Shown in pieces: positions 51,610 to 61,646 of a stretch of DNA of 64,000 nucleotides. The stretch lies in NCBI GenBank assembly GCA_027943245.1, contig JANDJZ010000086.1, positions 1 through 64,000 on the forward strand. The letters run 5' to 3'. The notes under the pieces are model-generated. The model made no database searches. It was not told where the DNA came from and worked only from the letters and a program-made list of their open reading frames with translations. This DNA comes from Acanthamoeba sp. SK_2022b (Eukaryota > Discosea > Longamoebia > Acanthamoebidae). Made by a program: the position numbers and the translations under genes. Position 1 is the first letter of the stretch, and every line of letters starts with the position of its first letter.

Positions 51610-52888
51610 ATGGATTTCGAGTCAGCCCAAGACGTGGTGAACTACTGCTACAAGTCGCTACGCCAAGGTACGTTTCTTGAGTGGCAGTGACAAAATCAAG
51701 CTCACCCCTTGGTCGTCGGCAGCTGGTCAGTTTGCCCAACGGATTATGGAGGAGGCACGTTTCTGCCTAGCCCTCTCTGCCGACAGGTGCTTTCTTCTAA
51801 TGTTGCCACACCGTCGATGTCCTTTTGACGCACCACAGCAACCCGCGCTGGCCGGGCAGCTGCTGCCTCACCTAGAGGATGTGCAGAACTCACTCATCAA
51901 GCTGTCTCGCTTCCTTCTCAGCAACCTGTACCTCCCGCCCCGTGCCGTTTACCTCCACTTCCTATCTGATGGAAACGTTGTGCTGCCAGGGCGCTCACGA
52001 CTACTGCCACTGCACCACCGTCGAGACTAGAGGCCGACCCGACTGCCCTCTTAGACAAACCCTCGTACCACCCTCCACCACGCCCATCCCCCTGCAGAGC
52101 ACCTCTCACTCTATGTTTCTCTGCAGGCCAGAGTGGTTCCTCTCGCAAGCGCTGGTGAGGATGATCAACCTGGGCTGGGCCAGCGTGACGGCCTCCTACA
52201 AGTGTCTCGAGACCCTGTCCGTGATTACCCTCACCACGAGACAGAACTGGTTCACGTGCGTTCTTCCGCCTCGCCGCTCGGCTTGTGCATGTGCGGTCGC
52301 GCTCCCCCCCCTTCCTCACCTCCTTTTCTACTGACTGCAGGAACATCACGGGCACCACGCAGACAGTGGAGCCGCTCCGGTAAGTGAACTGCAGCCCACA
52401 ACTCATGCGAGAGACCACTGCTCTTACCTTCAGACGCGCTGCATGTCTGTCTGTCAGGCTATGCTACGAGGGATACGAGATGCTGTATCGGGTGAGCGAA
52501 GAGATCATGGGCCGCATCAGCGGTTCCCTCAAGAAGGCCGACAAGAAGTCGCCTGGTACGCACTACGCTTCTCTTGAGTGGCGACTCGTGAGCGCATCCT
52601 TGCTCACTGCGTCTGTCGTGACCACTGTACAGCGCACAAGGCGCTCAAGCAAGCCTACCGCACCAAAATCCTCCACCTCGAAACCTCGATCACCGACTTG
52701 CGGGTAATGGCCAGCCTGCGCCCTCCCCCTCCCCGATTTCTGTTCCCGTTTCTGATGGCCCCATACAGAAAGAAGGCGAGGTGACGAAGCCCCCCAACGC
52801 AACGTCAGCCGTGGCGGCCAACATCATTCGAGGCGTGGGCGTGGGTGTAGGCGTGGTCACCGAAGTCAAGAAAGAACCCAAGTTCTGA
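51610..52888 (+). CDS. Small helical protein, family not recognised
   Basis: Six to seven small exons giving about 215 residues. Exon 1 from 51610: MDFESAQDVVNYCYKSLRQ. Exon 2 from about 51721 gives AGQFAQRIMEE, ends at 51754 and is followed by a probable GC donor. Exon 3 from 51839 is QPALAGQLLPHLEDVQNSLI-KLSRFLLSNL. Next are PEWFLSQALVRMINLGWASV, NITGTTQTVEP, LCYEGYEMLYRVSEEIMGRI and AHKALKQAYRTKILHLETSI. A short glycine/valine-rich stretch (IIRGVGVGVGVVTEV) precedes the C-terminus KKEPKF. Helix-rich with amphipathic stretches and no clear signal peptide. A membrane-shaping role (PEX11-like size and style) was considered but no diagnostic motif supports it. Confidence 0.55.
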
Positions 52889-52950
52889 TCAGGAGAATGT
52901 TCGCTTGCTGCTGCGCCGTTGCGCAACAACCTTGTTCATAGAGAGGAGCA

Positions 52951-55900
52951 CTAGTGCTTCCAAGCTCGGTAGAGCGCGACCGAAGCAACAACCAACAGCG
53001 GGAGCGAGAAAACGGCAAGCTCCATGAGCTCGGCCGCACGACGAGAGCGAGGCGCGCCCTTCTCCTCCACTGCCGACTCCCTTCGCGCGCGGGCCTCCTC
53101 TCTGTCCGCCTCCTCCTTCCGTAGCGCGGCAACGAATTGCTCCTTCTCCACCAGCAATTGATACCTGGCACAGGGGAAACGCTGCGCAATGAATAACCAA
53201 CGTTGCGCAGGGGGTAGCCTCGAGAGTGAGTGCAGAGTAGACGACGTACCCGGTTTGAGAGGAGATAGAGATGGCTCGCTTGATGTTTTTCCGATTGTTG
53301 CCGTCCTCTGCGCTCTTGAGCTCCCAGCCGTGCAGCGATCGCCCCTCGCCATCCCGCTCCAGACAGTCGGGAATAAGCAGCCCGGCCACGTTGCCGGTCC
53401 CTCGCTTGTAGCCGTTGAGCAGGTAGAGCAGCGTCCACCGCACCTGGCGGAACTTGACCTCGATCTCCTCTGCGGGGAGACAGTGCAGGGCCTGTTTCTT
53501 CAGACAATCGATGGACAACTGACGCAGCTCTTCGTAGCTGGGGAGCTCCTTGTCTGCATCGATGTGGCTCTTGAGCTTGTGCCGATATACGAACCTATGG
53601 ACATTGTCGACAATGCTTTTGGCATCAGCGGAAAGCGTGCAGAAGAAACGAGTTGGGCTATGGCGCGAGAGACCGACCTCACGAGCAACCAAAGCGCGTC
53701 CCAGTTCAGGTCGACCTGCGCGACCGAGTCGAATGTGTGGTGGCGCACAGACACGAGATCCCCGATTCGTTCGGCGTGTTTAACGTAGACGTCATGCTGC
53801 ACGCACCTCATCGGTTAGCAAGACCGAGAGGACCGTCTTGAACGAGATCGTACCAGCACTTTGGCGCCACAGTTGGGCAGGTTCTTCACAAAGTCGTCGC
53901 CTCCTGCAGGGCCCAGAACAGAACGGTCATTAGGAGAGGCAGGCAACGCATACAGCGAACAGAAGCCCTCCACACGCTGTACCGAGCGTCATGAGCACCA
54001 ACTCGTTGGAGATCGGGTCCGTGACCGAAGCACAGGCCCTGTTGAGCACCTCCGGCTCCGGTAAGCAAAATCGTTTGTGGAGGGGAACAACGGTTTGGGT
54101 GATTTGGTTTCAAAAACGACCTTTCCCAGTGCTCCCGTATGGCCATCCACAAGGCGTTAATGTCGACGTAGTCGGGTTCGTAGAAGTACTCCTGCTCGTC
54201 ATTCTTCTTCTTCTTCTTATCCTGCGAGGCATCGTCGCCTTCGCCTGTCTGCGACTCTGTTGCGCTCTCGCCGTCAGGTTTCTCCACGACGGGGATATCA
54301 CTCCGTTCGGCTTCGGCGGGCTTCTCCTGTAACTTTTCGTCCATCTTGTGCTCGCCATCGTCCAAGGTCTTCTCTTTCCCTTTTTCCTTCTCCTTCGCAG
54401 CCTTGGGCTTGGTGTTGGGCTTCTTCGTTGAGCCTTTGGGCCTGCCTCGGCCTCGCTTCACGACTTGGTGCGGCTCGTCTTCGCCAGCTTTCGGACTGTC
54501 TGCTGTCGCAGCCGCTGTCGGTTGCGCCTTGTCTTCGTCACCGTCAACCGTTTTCTTGGCATCGTTAAGTCGAAGGTAGATCTGCCGTAAAAGAACAGCG
54601 ATCACTGGGTCAGTACAGCACCCCACCAGCACAGTAGACGCAATCGGGTGGAGATGAAGGAAGAGGAGGAAACGAACTCGCGAAGTGGGTTGTCCGGTGA
54701 CCGGGTCCAGGCGCAGCGGTGTGGCGCCTAGCAGGATACGGATCAAATCCGAGTCGATGGAGTTGACCTGCCAGAGGAAGCCGCGAAAGGACGTTGAGGA
54801 TAGATCCGTGTTTGGCAACACAGAAAACAAAGAGAAGGGTGGCGGTGGTACTGTTGCCGTACCAGAATGTTCTCTGTTGGGAAAACGTAGTTGATATAGA
54901 AGGGGATCTTGAGGTCTGACTCTCCGATGTAGTTGCGCCATTCGGGCTTTTCGCTGACCTGAAGCAGCATTTCCAGGGCGGTGGCAAGACGAGGCAAGGA
55001 CGGTCGAGGTCACCTATGTATGACAATAGTGGGGGAGGAACGAGGCGGCGTACCTTCCCAGAAGAGTAGATAACATAGGGATTGTGTCCGTAGCGTGAAC
55101 CGCCGTCGATGACGAGCGACTTGAGCCAGTCCCTCGACATCTTCTTACCCTCCTTGCTTTGCTGTGCAATGTCGTTACGCGCCCACTGATCCCACGTTTC
55201 CTTCTTGACTCGCTCTGTTACACATTTTCACCCGAAACGAGGCCGTAATTCAACCGCGCGAGTTCAAGTCACAAGGGTGACCTGTCTGGGATGTGTCGTA
55301 CTGAAGAAGTTGCGTAAGAACTCTTGCTCGAAGTATCTGAAGATCTCCTCCCGGAGGTCCCTGCACTCGGCGAGCGACACGAACGACAGCGGACGAGGTG
55401 TATCAGTGAGCGTGCGATCGGGAGCGGCATGCGCTTTTGTACCTGTTGGCCATTACGCGGTGCCACTCCTGATGGATGAGCAGGCCGCGACCCATCACTT
55501 CCTTGCCCTCGTCGAGACCCAGTTCCTCCTTGGACAGAGGTTTGCTGTATTTGTCGCGGTCCATCTGTGTCGGTGCTGGTATGCCGCATACAAGCACAGG
55601 TGAGAAGTGAACAATGCAGGAGGACAATGGAGTACGAGTACCTTTGGCAAGCGGGACATACTTGAGCGTGTCAATCGCGATGACACAGGTGTGGCCGCCC
55701 GCACTGAAGAAATCTCGGATAATCTACAAGGTGTGAGCAAAGAAAGTTCCAGCCCATGCGTGGGGGCGATAGCACCTTAAAGACGTAGTTGAGAAAATGC
55801 TCGCCAGTCTTGATGTTCTTTGATTTACCAAAGATAAAGGGCAAAAAGTCGATTATGAGCACATCCAGCTGTTCGTCCAGACCGTCGACATCCGTCAAGA

Positions 55901-55955
55901 AACAGTGGCCGTAGTTCGCCTTCAACAACACTTTCCAGTTGGCGTGTATGCCCAT
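52951..55955 (-). CDS. PIN/FEN-like nuclease-domain protein with AT-hook and C-terminal membrane segment
   Basis: Start 55955: MGIHANWKVLLKANYGHCFL. Blocks in the order of the XPG/FEN/XRN 5'-nuclease superfamily: LDVLIIDFLPFIFGK (first acidic strand), TCVIAIDTLKYVPLAKDRDK (second acid plus basic arch-like region), MGRGLLIHQEWHRVM, LREEIFRYFEQEFLRNF, YIGESDLKIPFYI (GE-x-D acidic helix) and ILVNSIDSDLIRILLG (D-x-D). A long charged linker carries the AT-hook core KRGRGRPKGSTKKP at about 54450-54500 and many KE/EK repeats. After EQEYFYEPDYVDINALWMAI come GGDDFVKNLPNCGAKV and helices such as LPSYEELRQLSIDCLKKQAL and VRWTLLYLLNGYKRG. The C-terminus has a coiled/charged segment and one hydrophobic helix, MELAVFSLPLLVVASVALYR, followed by AWKH. 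About ten exons. Activity and localisation are inferred. Confidence 0.65.
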
Positions 55956-56083
55956 TTGGGGTGGCAGTCAGTCAAGACTGCTTCACGCTGATTAACGCAC
56001 AGCCGAAGCTTTTCACTTCCTGGAATAAATTGACACTTTTTGTTTCTTTTTATTTTGTGTAAACCAAACCAACATAAAGTGAC

Positions 56084-57349
56084 ATGGCCAACGTGGTGGA
56101 CGTGTGGTGCAATCCTGCCTCGGCAGAAGTGTGGAAGCTTATGCCTGAGGTCGCCCGACTATTCGTTAAGTCGGGTTCGCCAATGCTCTCGTCGGCCAGC
56201 ACGGCGAAGCCCAAGGAGTCGACGCCCTTGTCTCTCGGTCCCAAGGAGCTGGTTGCGCTCATGGACAAGGAAGGCATCGACCGCATCATGCTCTGCGCTT
56301 GGTGTAGGCCAGGCAAGTGGGTTTTCACAAACGAGCAAGTACTGGGTACAGCCCCATTCCCACTGAAGCTGGCAGCGTTGTGTTGTGTCTCCTTGCTGAG
56401 GCTTGGTGCTGCGTCCGTAGAGTACACACAGGCCTACCCGGACCGCTTTGTGGGCATCGCCACTGTTGACCTGGAGAAACCTGTGGAGGCCGTGGAGATG
56501 CTTGAGAAGGCCGTGTGCGAATATGGCTTCAAGGGCCTCAAAGTGTTGGGTGCAGTCCCATTTCTCTGCGCCCTCAGAGTTGTGTTAAACTGATAGCGGT
56601 GGAGCAGGCTGGTTGTGGAAGCTTCCTCCAAACGACAAGCTCTATTATCCTCTCTACGGTACTGACGTCGCGCTGTTTATGTCCCTGTGTCTCATCTCCC
56701 CTCCTTTCCTCTATGCAGTAAAGTGCACCCAGCTGGGAATCCCCTTCTGTCCTCAGGTAGGCCATACGGGACCACTAATGCCTTCCGAGCCAGGCAGGTA
56801 CTGTGAACTTCCACCCGTGCTCATGAGTGCTATCGTCTCACGGTTGCGTGCGTATTACTACCAAGGCCCGTGCCCTACCTGGAGGAGGTGGCCCTTACGT
56901 TCCCCGACCTCAAGATAGTGGGAGGGCATATTGGTCACCCGTGGACCGAGGAGATGATCAACCTCGCGTGGAAGTTCGACAACGTTTACATCGGTACTCT
57001 TTTTGATGTCTCCTTCCCGCTCCATTCACACCCTCTTACACGCACTGCCATAGACACATCGGCGTATCTGCCGCGCTACTACCCGAAGCCGCTGGTCCAC
57101 TTCATGACCACCCACGGACGCAACAAGGTCATGTTCGGCACCAATTTCCCGCAGCTAAGCTGGAAGCGATGTGTCGAGAGCGTACAGAGAGATCTGCGCC
57201 TTGCTCCAGAAGTCTACGAACGCTTCATGTGGAAGAACGCGTGCGACGTTTTCGGCTTAGACGAGAGACAGACATTGTCAGCCCCGCCGTGTGAGGACAC
57301 AGATAGGGCTGGCGGCGCTGCTCATGCAGGAGATAAGGCCAAGCTGTGA
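56084..57349 (+). CDS. Amidohydrolase-2-like TIM-barrel protein
   Basis: Metal-dependent-hydrolase fold of the amidohydrolase 2 (ACMSD-like) group. Start 56084: MANVVDVWCNPASAEVWKLM. Exons carry LMDKEGIDRIMLCAWCRPGK, YPDRFVGIATVDLEKPVEAV, EYGFKGLKV, LWKLPPNDKLYYPLY, LGIPFCPQVGHTGPLMPSE, LKIVGGHIGHPWTEEMI, AYLPRYYPKPLVHFMTTHG and KVMFGTNFPQLSW; stop at 57349. GHTGP and GGHIGHPW keep two histidine metal-ligand positions. The usual HxH after the first strand is VWCN, and the Asp of FGSD is Asn (FGTN). Metal binding is therefore doubtful or altered. Exon joins around 56550-56640 and 56880 are uncertain. A tail of about 30 residues rich in polar residues follows the barrel. Confidence 0.75.
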
Positions 57350-57405
57350 CCCGCGTTAACCATCTCTTTTTAGGCTCTTCCCCGAGAGCGTTTTTATGTG
57401 GCCCA

Positions 57406-57885
57406 CTACGAGGCTTCCTTCTTGGCCGTCCCAATGGCGACGAGCCACGGACGCACTTCGTGACGCGTGACAAGGCCAGCCTTGACGTAGGGGTCGCCCT
57501 GTGCAAAGCGGTGCACGTCGTCGGCTGTGGCGGTGCGGAGGATGATCATGCCTCCACTCGCGTCTTCCCAAGCGCCGCCACACACCAGGGTGCCGTCGTC
57601 CACGTACTGCTTGGCGTAGGCCAGATGAGCTGCACGATGCGGCGCACGCTTCTCCAGGATGCCCTCCACATAGGTGTACATGAGCACATGCAACTTGTCC
57701 ACCGAGGGCGCTGCCGTCGTGGGCGCCCCGTTGGCACCTGCGTTGTCCGTGAGCGCAAGCTTGTTTTTGAGACAAAGTGGGCAGGGAGAAGATGTACCCG
57801 CTGGAGTGGAATAGAGCGCACGTGCAGAGGGGAACGAACGTCTCGCGATGCCAACAGAGGTTACAGCAGACCCAGCGCGCCTCAT
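57406..57885 (-). CDS. YCII-domain protein, probably mitochondrial
   Basis: Single-exon gene of 159 codons. The first 30 residues (MRRAGSAVTSVGIARRSFPS ARALYSTP) are Arg/Ser/Ala-rich without acids and end in a Tyr-Ser pattern, like a mitochondrial presequence. From about residue 62 the YCII-related (ferredoxin-like) domain reads HVLMYTYVEGILEKRAPHRA, AYAKQYVDDGTLVCGGAWED, GGMIILRTATADDVHRFAQG and DPYVKAGLVTRHEVRPWLV. The domain has the conserved His near the R-x-x-H segment and the DP-Y/F-V motif. It occurs in small dehydrochlorinase-like or uncharacterised proteins. Convergent with the amidohydrolase gene (57 bp between stops) and divergent from the macrodomain gene. Confidence 0.85.
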   Translation of the reverse strand: MRRAGSAVTSVGIARRSFPSARALYSTPAGTSSPCPLCLKNKLALTDNAGANGAPTTAAPSVDKLHVLMYTYVEGILEKRAPHRAAHLAYAKQYVDDGTLVCGGAWEDASGGMIILRTATADDVHRFAQGDPYVKAGLVTRHEVRPWLVAIGTAKKEAS

Positions 57886-58028
57886 CTGTTTTTGTCTTGG
57901 GATATCTTTTTTTTTTTGCTTTTTTCGTTTCTTACCTAATTTTTCCTTTCTGGCAGCGAGCTTGTTGGCGCCAAGAACAAGAAACGAACGTAAACGGCTT
58001 CCATTCCATCATCGTTAAACGTTCAAGA

Positions 58029-59698
58029 ATGGAGAGGCCTGGCCTGTCGAAGGGAAAGGGGAAAGGAAAGGGTCAACCATCAGAACCAGCTTCACAAATG
58101 AAGATTTCAAATTTCTTTCTGCAGAGGAAGCAGCAATTTACGCAACAGAAATCGCTTTCCGATCGAAATGTGGTATCTCCTACTCTCGGCAAGAGGAAGG
58201 CTCGAGAGGAGGTCGAGCCCAACGCAACCGAGCCTTCGTCTTCGTGCGTAGAACAGCCGGGGGACCGGATCGAAACCGGTGTAGAAGTGCGGGTCGAAGA
58301 GGAGGTCAAGGTTGTGAAGAAGGCTAGAATCGTCCCCGAAGAAGAACACAGCAGCTCTGACACCGAAGAAGACGAAGAGATCAAAGCCGAGTATGAAGAG
58401 AGGAAGAGCCGCGTTTCGAGCAAGCGAGCAACCGCCGGCGGCGTGCCTACATGGCCACGACATGGCAGAGAAGAGGAAGCCGAGGGCGAGGTCGAAGAGG
58501 AGAAGCCGCGTGCTGTGGTGTCGCCTACGATTCGGCCTCGGCTGGTGCACGCCAACACGGTGTCCAACCTTAAGGAGCTCAAGCGAAGGAGTCCGGCCAG
58601 CGCGGCCAGGCTCGGATCGACCTTGCTTGCGCGCAGCCCCGACGCAGCTCTACGCAGGTTCACGCCCTCCCATGCCTTGGCCTTTGCCTTGGCCTTTGCC
58701 TTGGCCGTTCGCTGCGTGCGTGCGGCGAGCTGACCGCGTGATGCAGGGAGATGGGCAAGAAGGAGGAAGAGGACAGCAAGGCCACGGAGGTAGAGGAGGA
58801 GAAGGATCGCTCTCGCACGCGACTGCGACGGGAAGCGCGAACGCCCCAGGGCCATACCATCCAGGTGCGGCACGGCGATATCACGGCCGAGGTGGTGGGG
58901 GCCGTCGTCAACGCAGCCAACAGCCATCTTGCCCATGGAGGTGCCCACTCCATGCCGCAATCACCATCAGACAACGTTGTATGGACTGTGGCTGATGCGG
59001 CTGAACTCTCGGGTCGCAGGCGGAGTGGCTGGAGCGATCTCGCGAGCGGGCGGCAGGGAGGTGCAGGTTGAAAGCGATCGGTGGATCCGACAGCACGGCG
59101 AGGTGCTCACAGGAGAAGTTGCCGGTATACACATGACCGCAAATAGGTGCTGCTGCGGAACAACACCTGACTGTCGTGTCTGCGCAGTGACCGGTCCGGG
59201 ACGGATGGAGTGCGACTACATCATCCACGCGGTCGGTCCGATCTGCTTCAATCGAGAGAACATGGCCAAGAAGGACAGGGAGCTTGCCTCCGCCGTGCGC
59301 AACTCGCTTCTGAAAGCGGACGAGCTCGAGCTTCGTTCCATCTCTCTCCCCGGTACCCCTGCACGCCTCTCACTCCCACTCTTGCCTCCTCCCCTCACGC
59401 TCGATGTTTTGCCTGCGTGCGTTTTGTGTGTGGTGGGCAGCCATCTCGAGTGGCATATTTGGGTACCCTAAGGAGAGGTGCGCGGAGGTGATGTTCTCCA
59501 CGGCGCTGGCCTTCTGCCGGGACCGGCCCGACTCCCGCCTGCGTCAGATACGGTTCACCAACTGGGACATGGAGACGGTACGCTGTGAGACCTCGCCCCC
59601 CCCACCGCCAATTTCAACCATCGCCCACCTCACACGCACTTCCACTTGCTCAGGTATCCATCTTCGAGCAAGAGTTTGCTACGAGGTTCAGCTCGTAG
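58029..59698 (+). CDS. Macrodomain protein with N-terminal PIP-box-like motif
   Basis: Binds or hydrolyses ADP-ribose adducts (macrodomain, MACROD-like). Start 58029: MERPGLSKGKGKGKGQPSEP. Residues 23-30 are QMKISNFF, an exact Q-x-x-h-x-x-F-F PCNA-interacting motif, followed by basic LQRKQQ. A charged, NLS-like linker (GKRKARE; DTEEDEEIKAEYEERKSR) is continuous to LRR, then an intron (58659-58747 region) carrying a 12-bp repeat. The macrodomain is then encoded in four exons: VRHGDITAEVVGAVVNAANS, HLAHGG-GVAGAISRAGG, EVLTGEVA-VTGPGRMECDYI and IHAVGPICFNRENM, then LPAISSGIFGYPKERCAEV, FTNWDMET and a final exon VSIFEQEFATRFSS with TAG at 59696-59698. GDIT Asp, NAAN Asn and the SGIFGYP loop are all present, so ADP-ribose binding is likely. 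Confidence 0.85.
58674..58709. repeat. Three tandem 12-bp repeats in intron
   Basis: GCCTTGGCCTTT-type unit repeated three times (last copy diverged) in the intron preceding the macrodomain exons. Confidence 0.85.
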
Positions 59699-59830
59699 GA
59701 CTTCTCTCCTGTGTGGGCTGATTTTTTGTGACCGTGTAGAGACAAGAAGTTGAAGTGGTAGCAACAAAATTGTGATTTTGGTTTTTATCTACAAGCAGAG
59801 CCAGCAGGCTCCCTCCCCTCGAGCAGGCGT

Positions 59831-61288
59831 TCATGGAGAGAGGAAGGAGGACGAAGTGGCAAAGGGAGAGGAAGAGGAGAAGGGGCTGACGTTGGAGAAG
59901 ACTGGAGGAGCCGAAAGAAAGGAGGTGGTGGAAGATGCAGAGGAGGGGCCTGTGAAGAGGGAAGAGGCGAACGGAGAAGACGAAGCAGCAAAAGGCGAGG
60001 AGGATGCCGCAAAGAGGGAGGGAAGCGAAAAAGACGAAGGGGTGGTCGTAGTGGAAGTGGTCGAGTAGAGTGGAGAAGACGACGATGTAGAAGTAGAGGA
60101 CACAGGCGAAACGTCATCGTCGGTCAACTCCTCGAACCTGTCTTCCGGCGCGATGAAAGGATAGGCTCCCTCAATGGAGTCCTCGGTTTCTCCTTCTTCA
60201 TCGATGCCTTCCTCCTCGTCTTCGTTCACGACATACCGGCTGCCGTTGCTCGGCTGCTCCTCGACCATGCGCGCATAGTGATCATCGTCGTCGATGTCGT
60301 CCAAGCTGCTGATCTCCTGAATTCGGACGTTGCTTCGTCCCGTTCGCTGTTCGTAGTCCCTGATCTTGTCGATCACCGGCTGCAGCGGGTGCTGCTCCGG
60401 GTAGATGATCAACGCCTTCGACAGACTGCGTTGAGTGTGCACCATCAACGAAATCACACACGCACACATCACATCGCATCACGCAGAGAGAGAAAGAGGG
60501 AGAGAGCGGAAGACGAGATCATAAGTTGTCTACTTTGCAGCCAAGTACGTGTGTAGAACTATGGGTGTACTCTTCAATTTTGAAGGGGAAGCGGTTGCGG
60601 TAGCGTGAGAGAAGGCTCTCTTCTGAAGAGAGACCGCGTTGTGAGCCACAAGGCACGCAGGCCCGAGCAGGCAGAGGGGCACAAGCATTAGGCGGGGGCG
60701 TTACCGGGGTCGTAGGGTTCGCCGAGGTCTGAGAACTCGTCGGTGCTGGTGATGGTGGGGCGCGCGAGGTTGGGGCTGTAGAGTGTCAGTGCTCGACACG
60801 GGTTGGCGTTCGCGTTGTCCCTGCCGGAGACACACAACATTAGCAGGTGCTGCATGGGCTAGAGGTGAACGTGTTGCGTACGTGGCGTCGCTGAGGTCAA
60901 AGGTGGAGAGCTTGCGGTTGAGGGCGTCGATGTCCACCACACTGGCCTGCGCCCTCGATCGGCGCGGAACCTTGTAGCCTCTGCCGTTTAGCGCCCCTTG
61001 CACAGTGCCAGTGGTCGAGACCGATTGCATCTCGTTGGGGATGGAAAAGTCCTCGCTTTTCCTTTTCATGCTTCCCGCCATTCGTTGAAGATGGAGCGCC
61101 TCCTCTTCGGGAGTGCCCACAAAGAAAGGATCGTGAAGCGGGATGGTCCGAGGTCTCTTCTTCTCCGGGCCCAGGTTAATCCCTCGCTCCAACTCGAGCG
61201 CCACTTCGTCAGCCATCCTCCTGGCCTCCCTCTCATCGAGCAGGGGCGAGGACGAGGGATGCTTGCGCTTCATCATCTGGCGGTACAT
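59831..61288 (-). CDS. Low-complexity acidic/SPF-repeat protein, function unknown
   Basis: No family recognised. Start 61288: MYRQMMKRKHPSSSPLLDER, with a basic N-terminus (GPEKKRPRT; GYKVPRRSRAQ). Exons continue LNRKLSTFDLSDAT and NANPCRALTLYSPNL ... FSDLGEPYDP. A GT donor at about 60701 and an acceptor at about 60630 join YDP to EESLLSRYRNRFPFKIEEYT and then THTLSKALIIYPEQHPLQPV in one frame; reading straight through instead stops at 60688. The rest is acidic (SSLDDIDDDDHYA; NEDEEEGIDEEGETED) and then Ser/Thr/Phe-rich with repeated SSPFA units (SPFAASSSPF, ASSSPFASSLF, VSPFSSSSPF), ending FLSP at 59831. The F-containing repeats recall FG-type disordered proteins but lack FG. Convergent with the macrodomain gene (132 bp apart). 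Confidence 0.6.
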
Positions 61289-61646
61289 GGTGTGTATCGC
61301 TGAGAGGTTGACCGGATCGAGACTAGTTATTTATGAGCGAGTTTGGTCTGGGTTGCGTTCGCGGGGCTGAAGTTCTCCACAGCTGTGTCCCTGTGCAAGA
61401 GGGACAGCACAGAGGGCAGCCGACCTTGCACGCTGGAATTTCCGCGTTTGTGAAAAGTAACGGCCTTCCCTCCTCTTTTCCGCAACTAACGCTGGGCGCG
61501 GCAGCCGTGGTTAAAAGTCACACGAGCCGCGGCTTGCATGGTTAAGCCGTGGTTAGCCGCAAAAGGCTGGAATGTCAAAAATGTGAACGATTGTGCAGCA
61601 ACTGTGCACGTTGAGTGTGTCTCTCTGCGCGAGTGGCACTGCAAGG
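61289..61646. other. Divergent region between SPF-repeat gene and hAT element
   Basis: 358 bp with no gene. It contains imperfect palindromic copies of GCCGTGGTTA / TTAGCC-like units at 61500-61560. The left terminus of the transposon should lie here, but no terminal inverted repeat was identified. Confidence 0.4.

Noticed and set aside
51610..52888. PEX11 peroxisomal protein
   Set aside because: Size and helical character fit loosely but no diagnostic motif could be pointed to.
57346..57939. 197-codon plus-strand ORF opposite the YCII gene
   Set aside because: Shadow of the YCII coding frame, which has clear domain similarity and a presequence.
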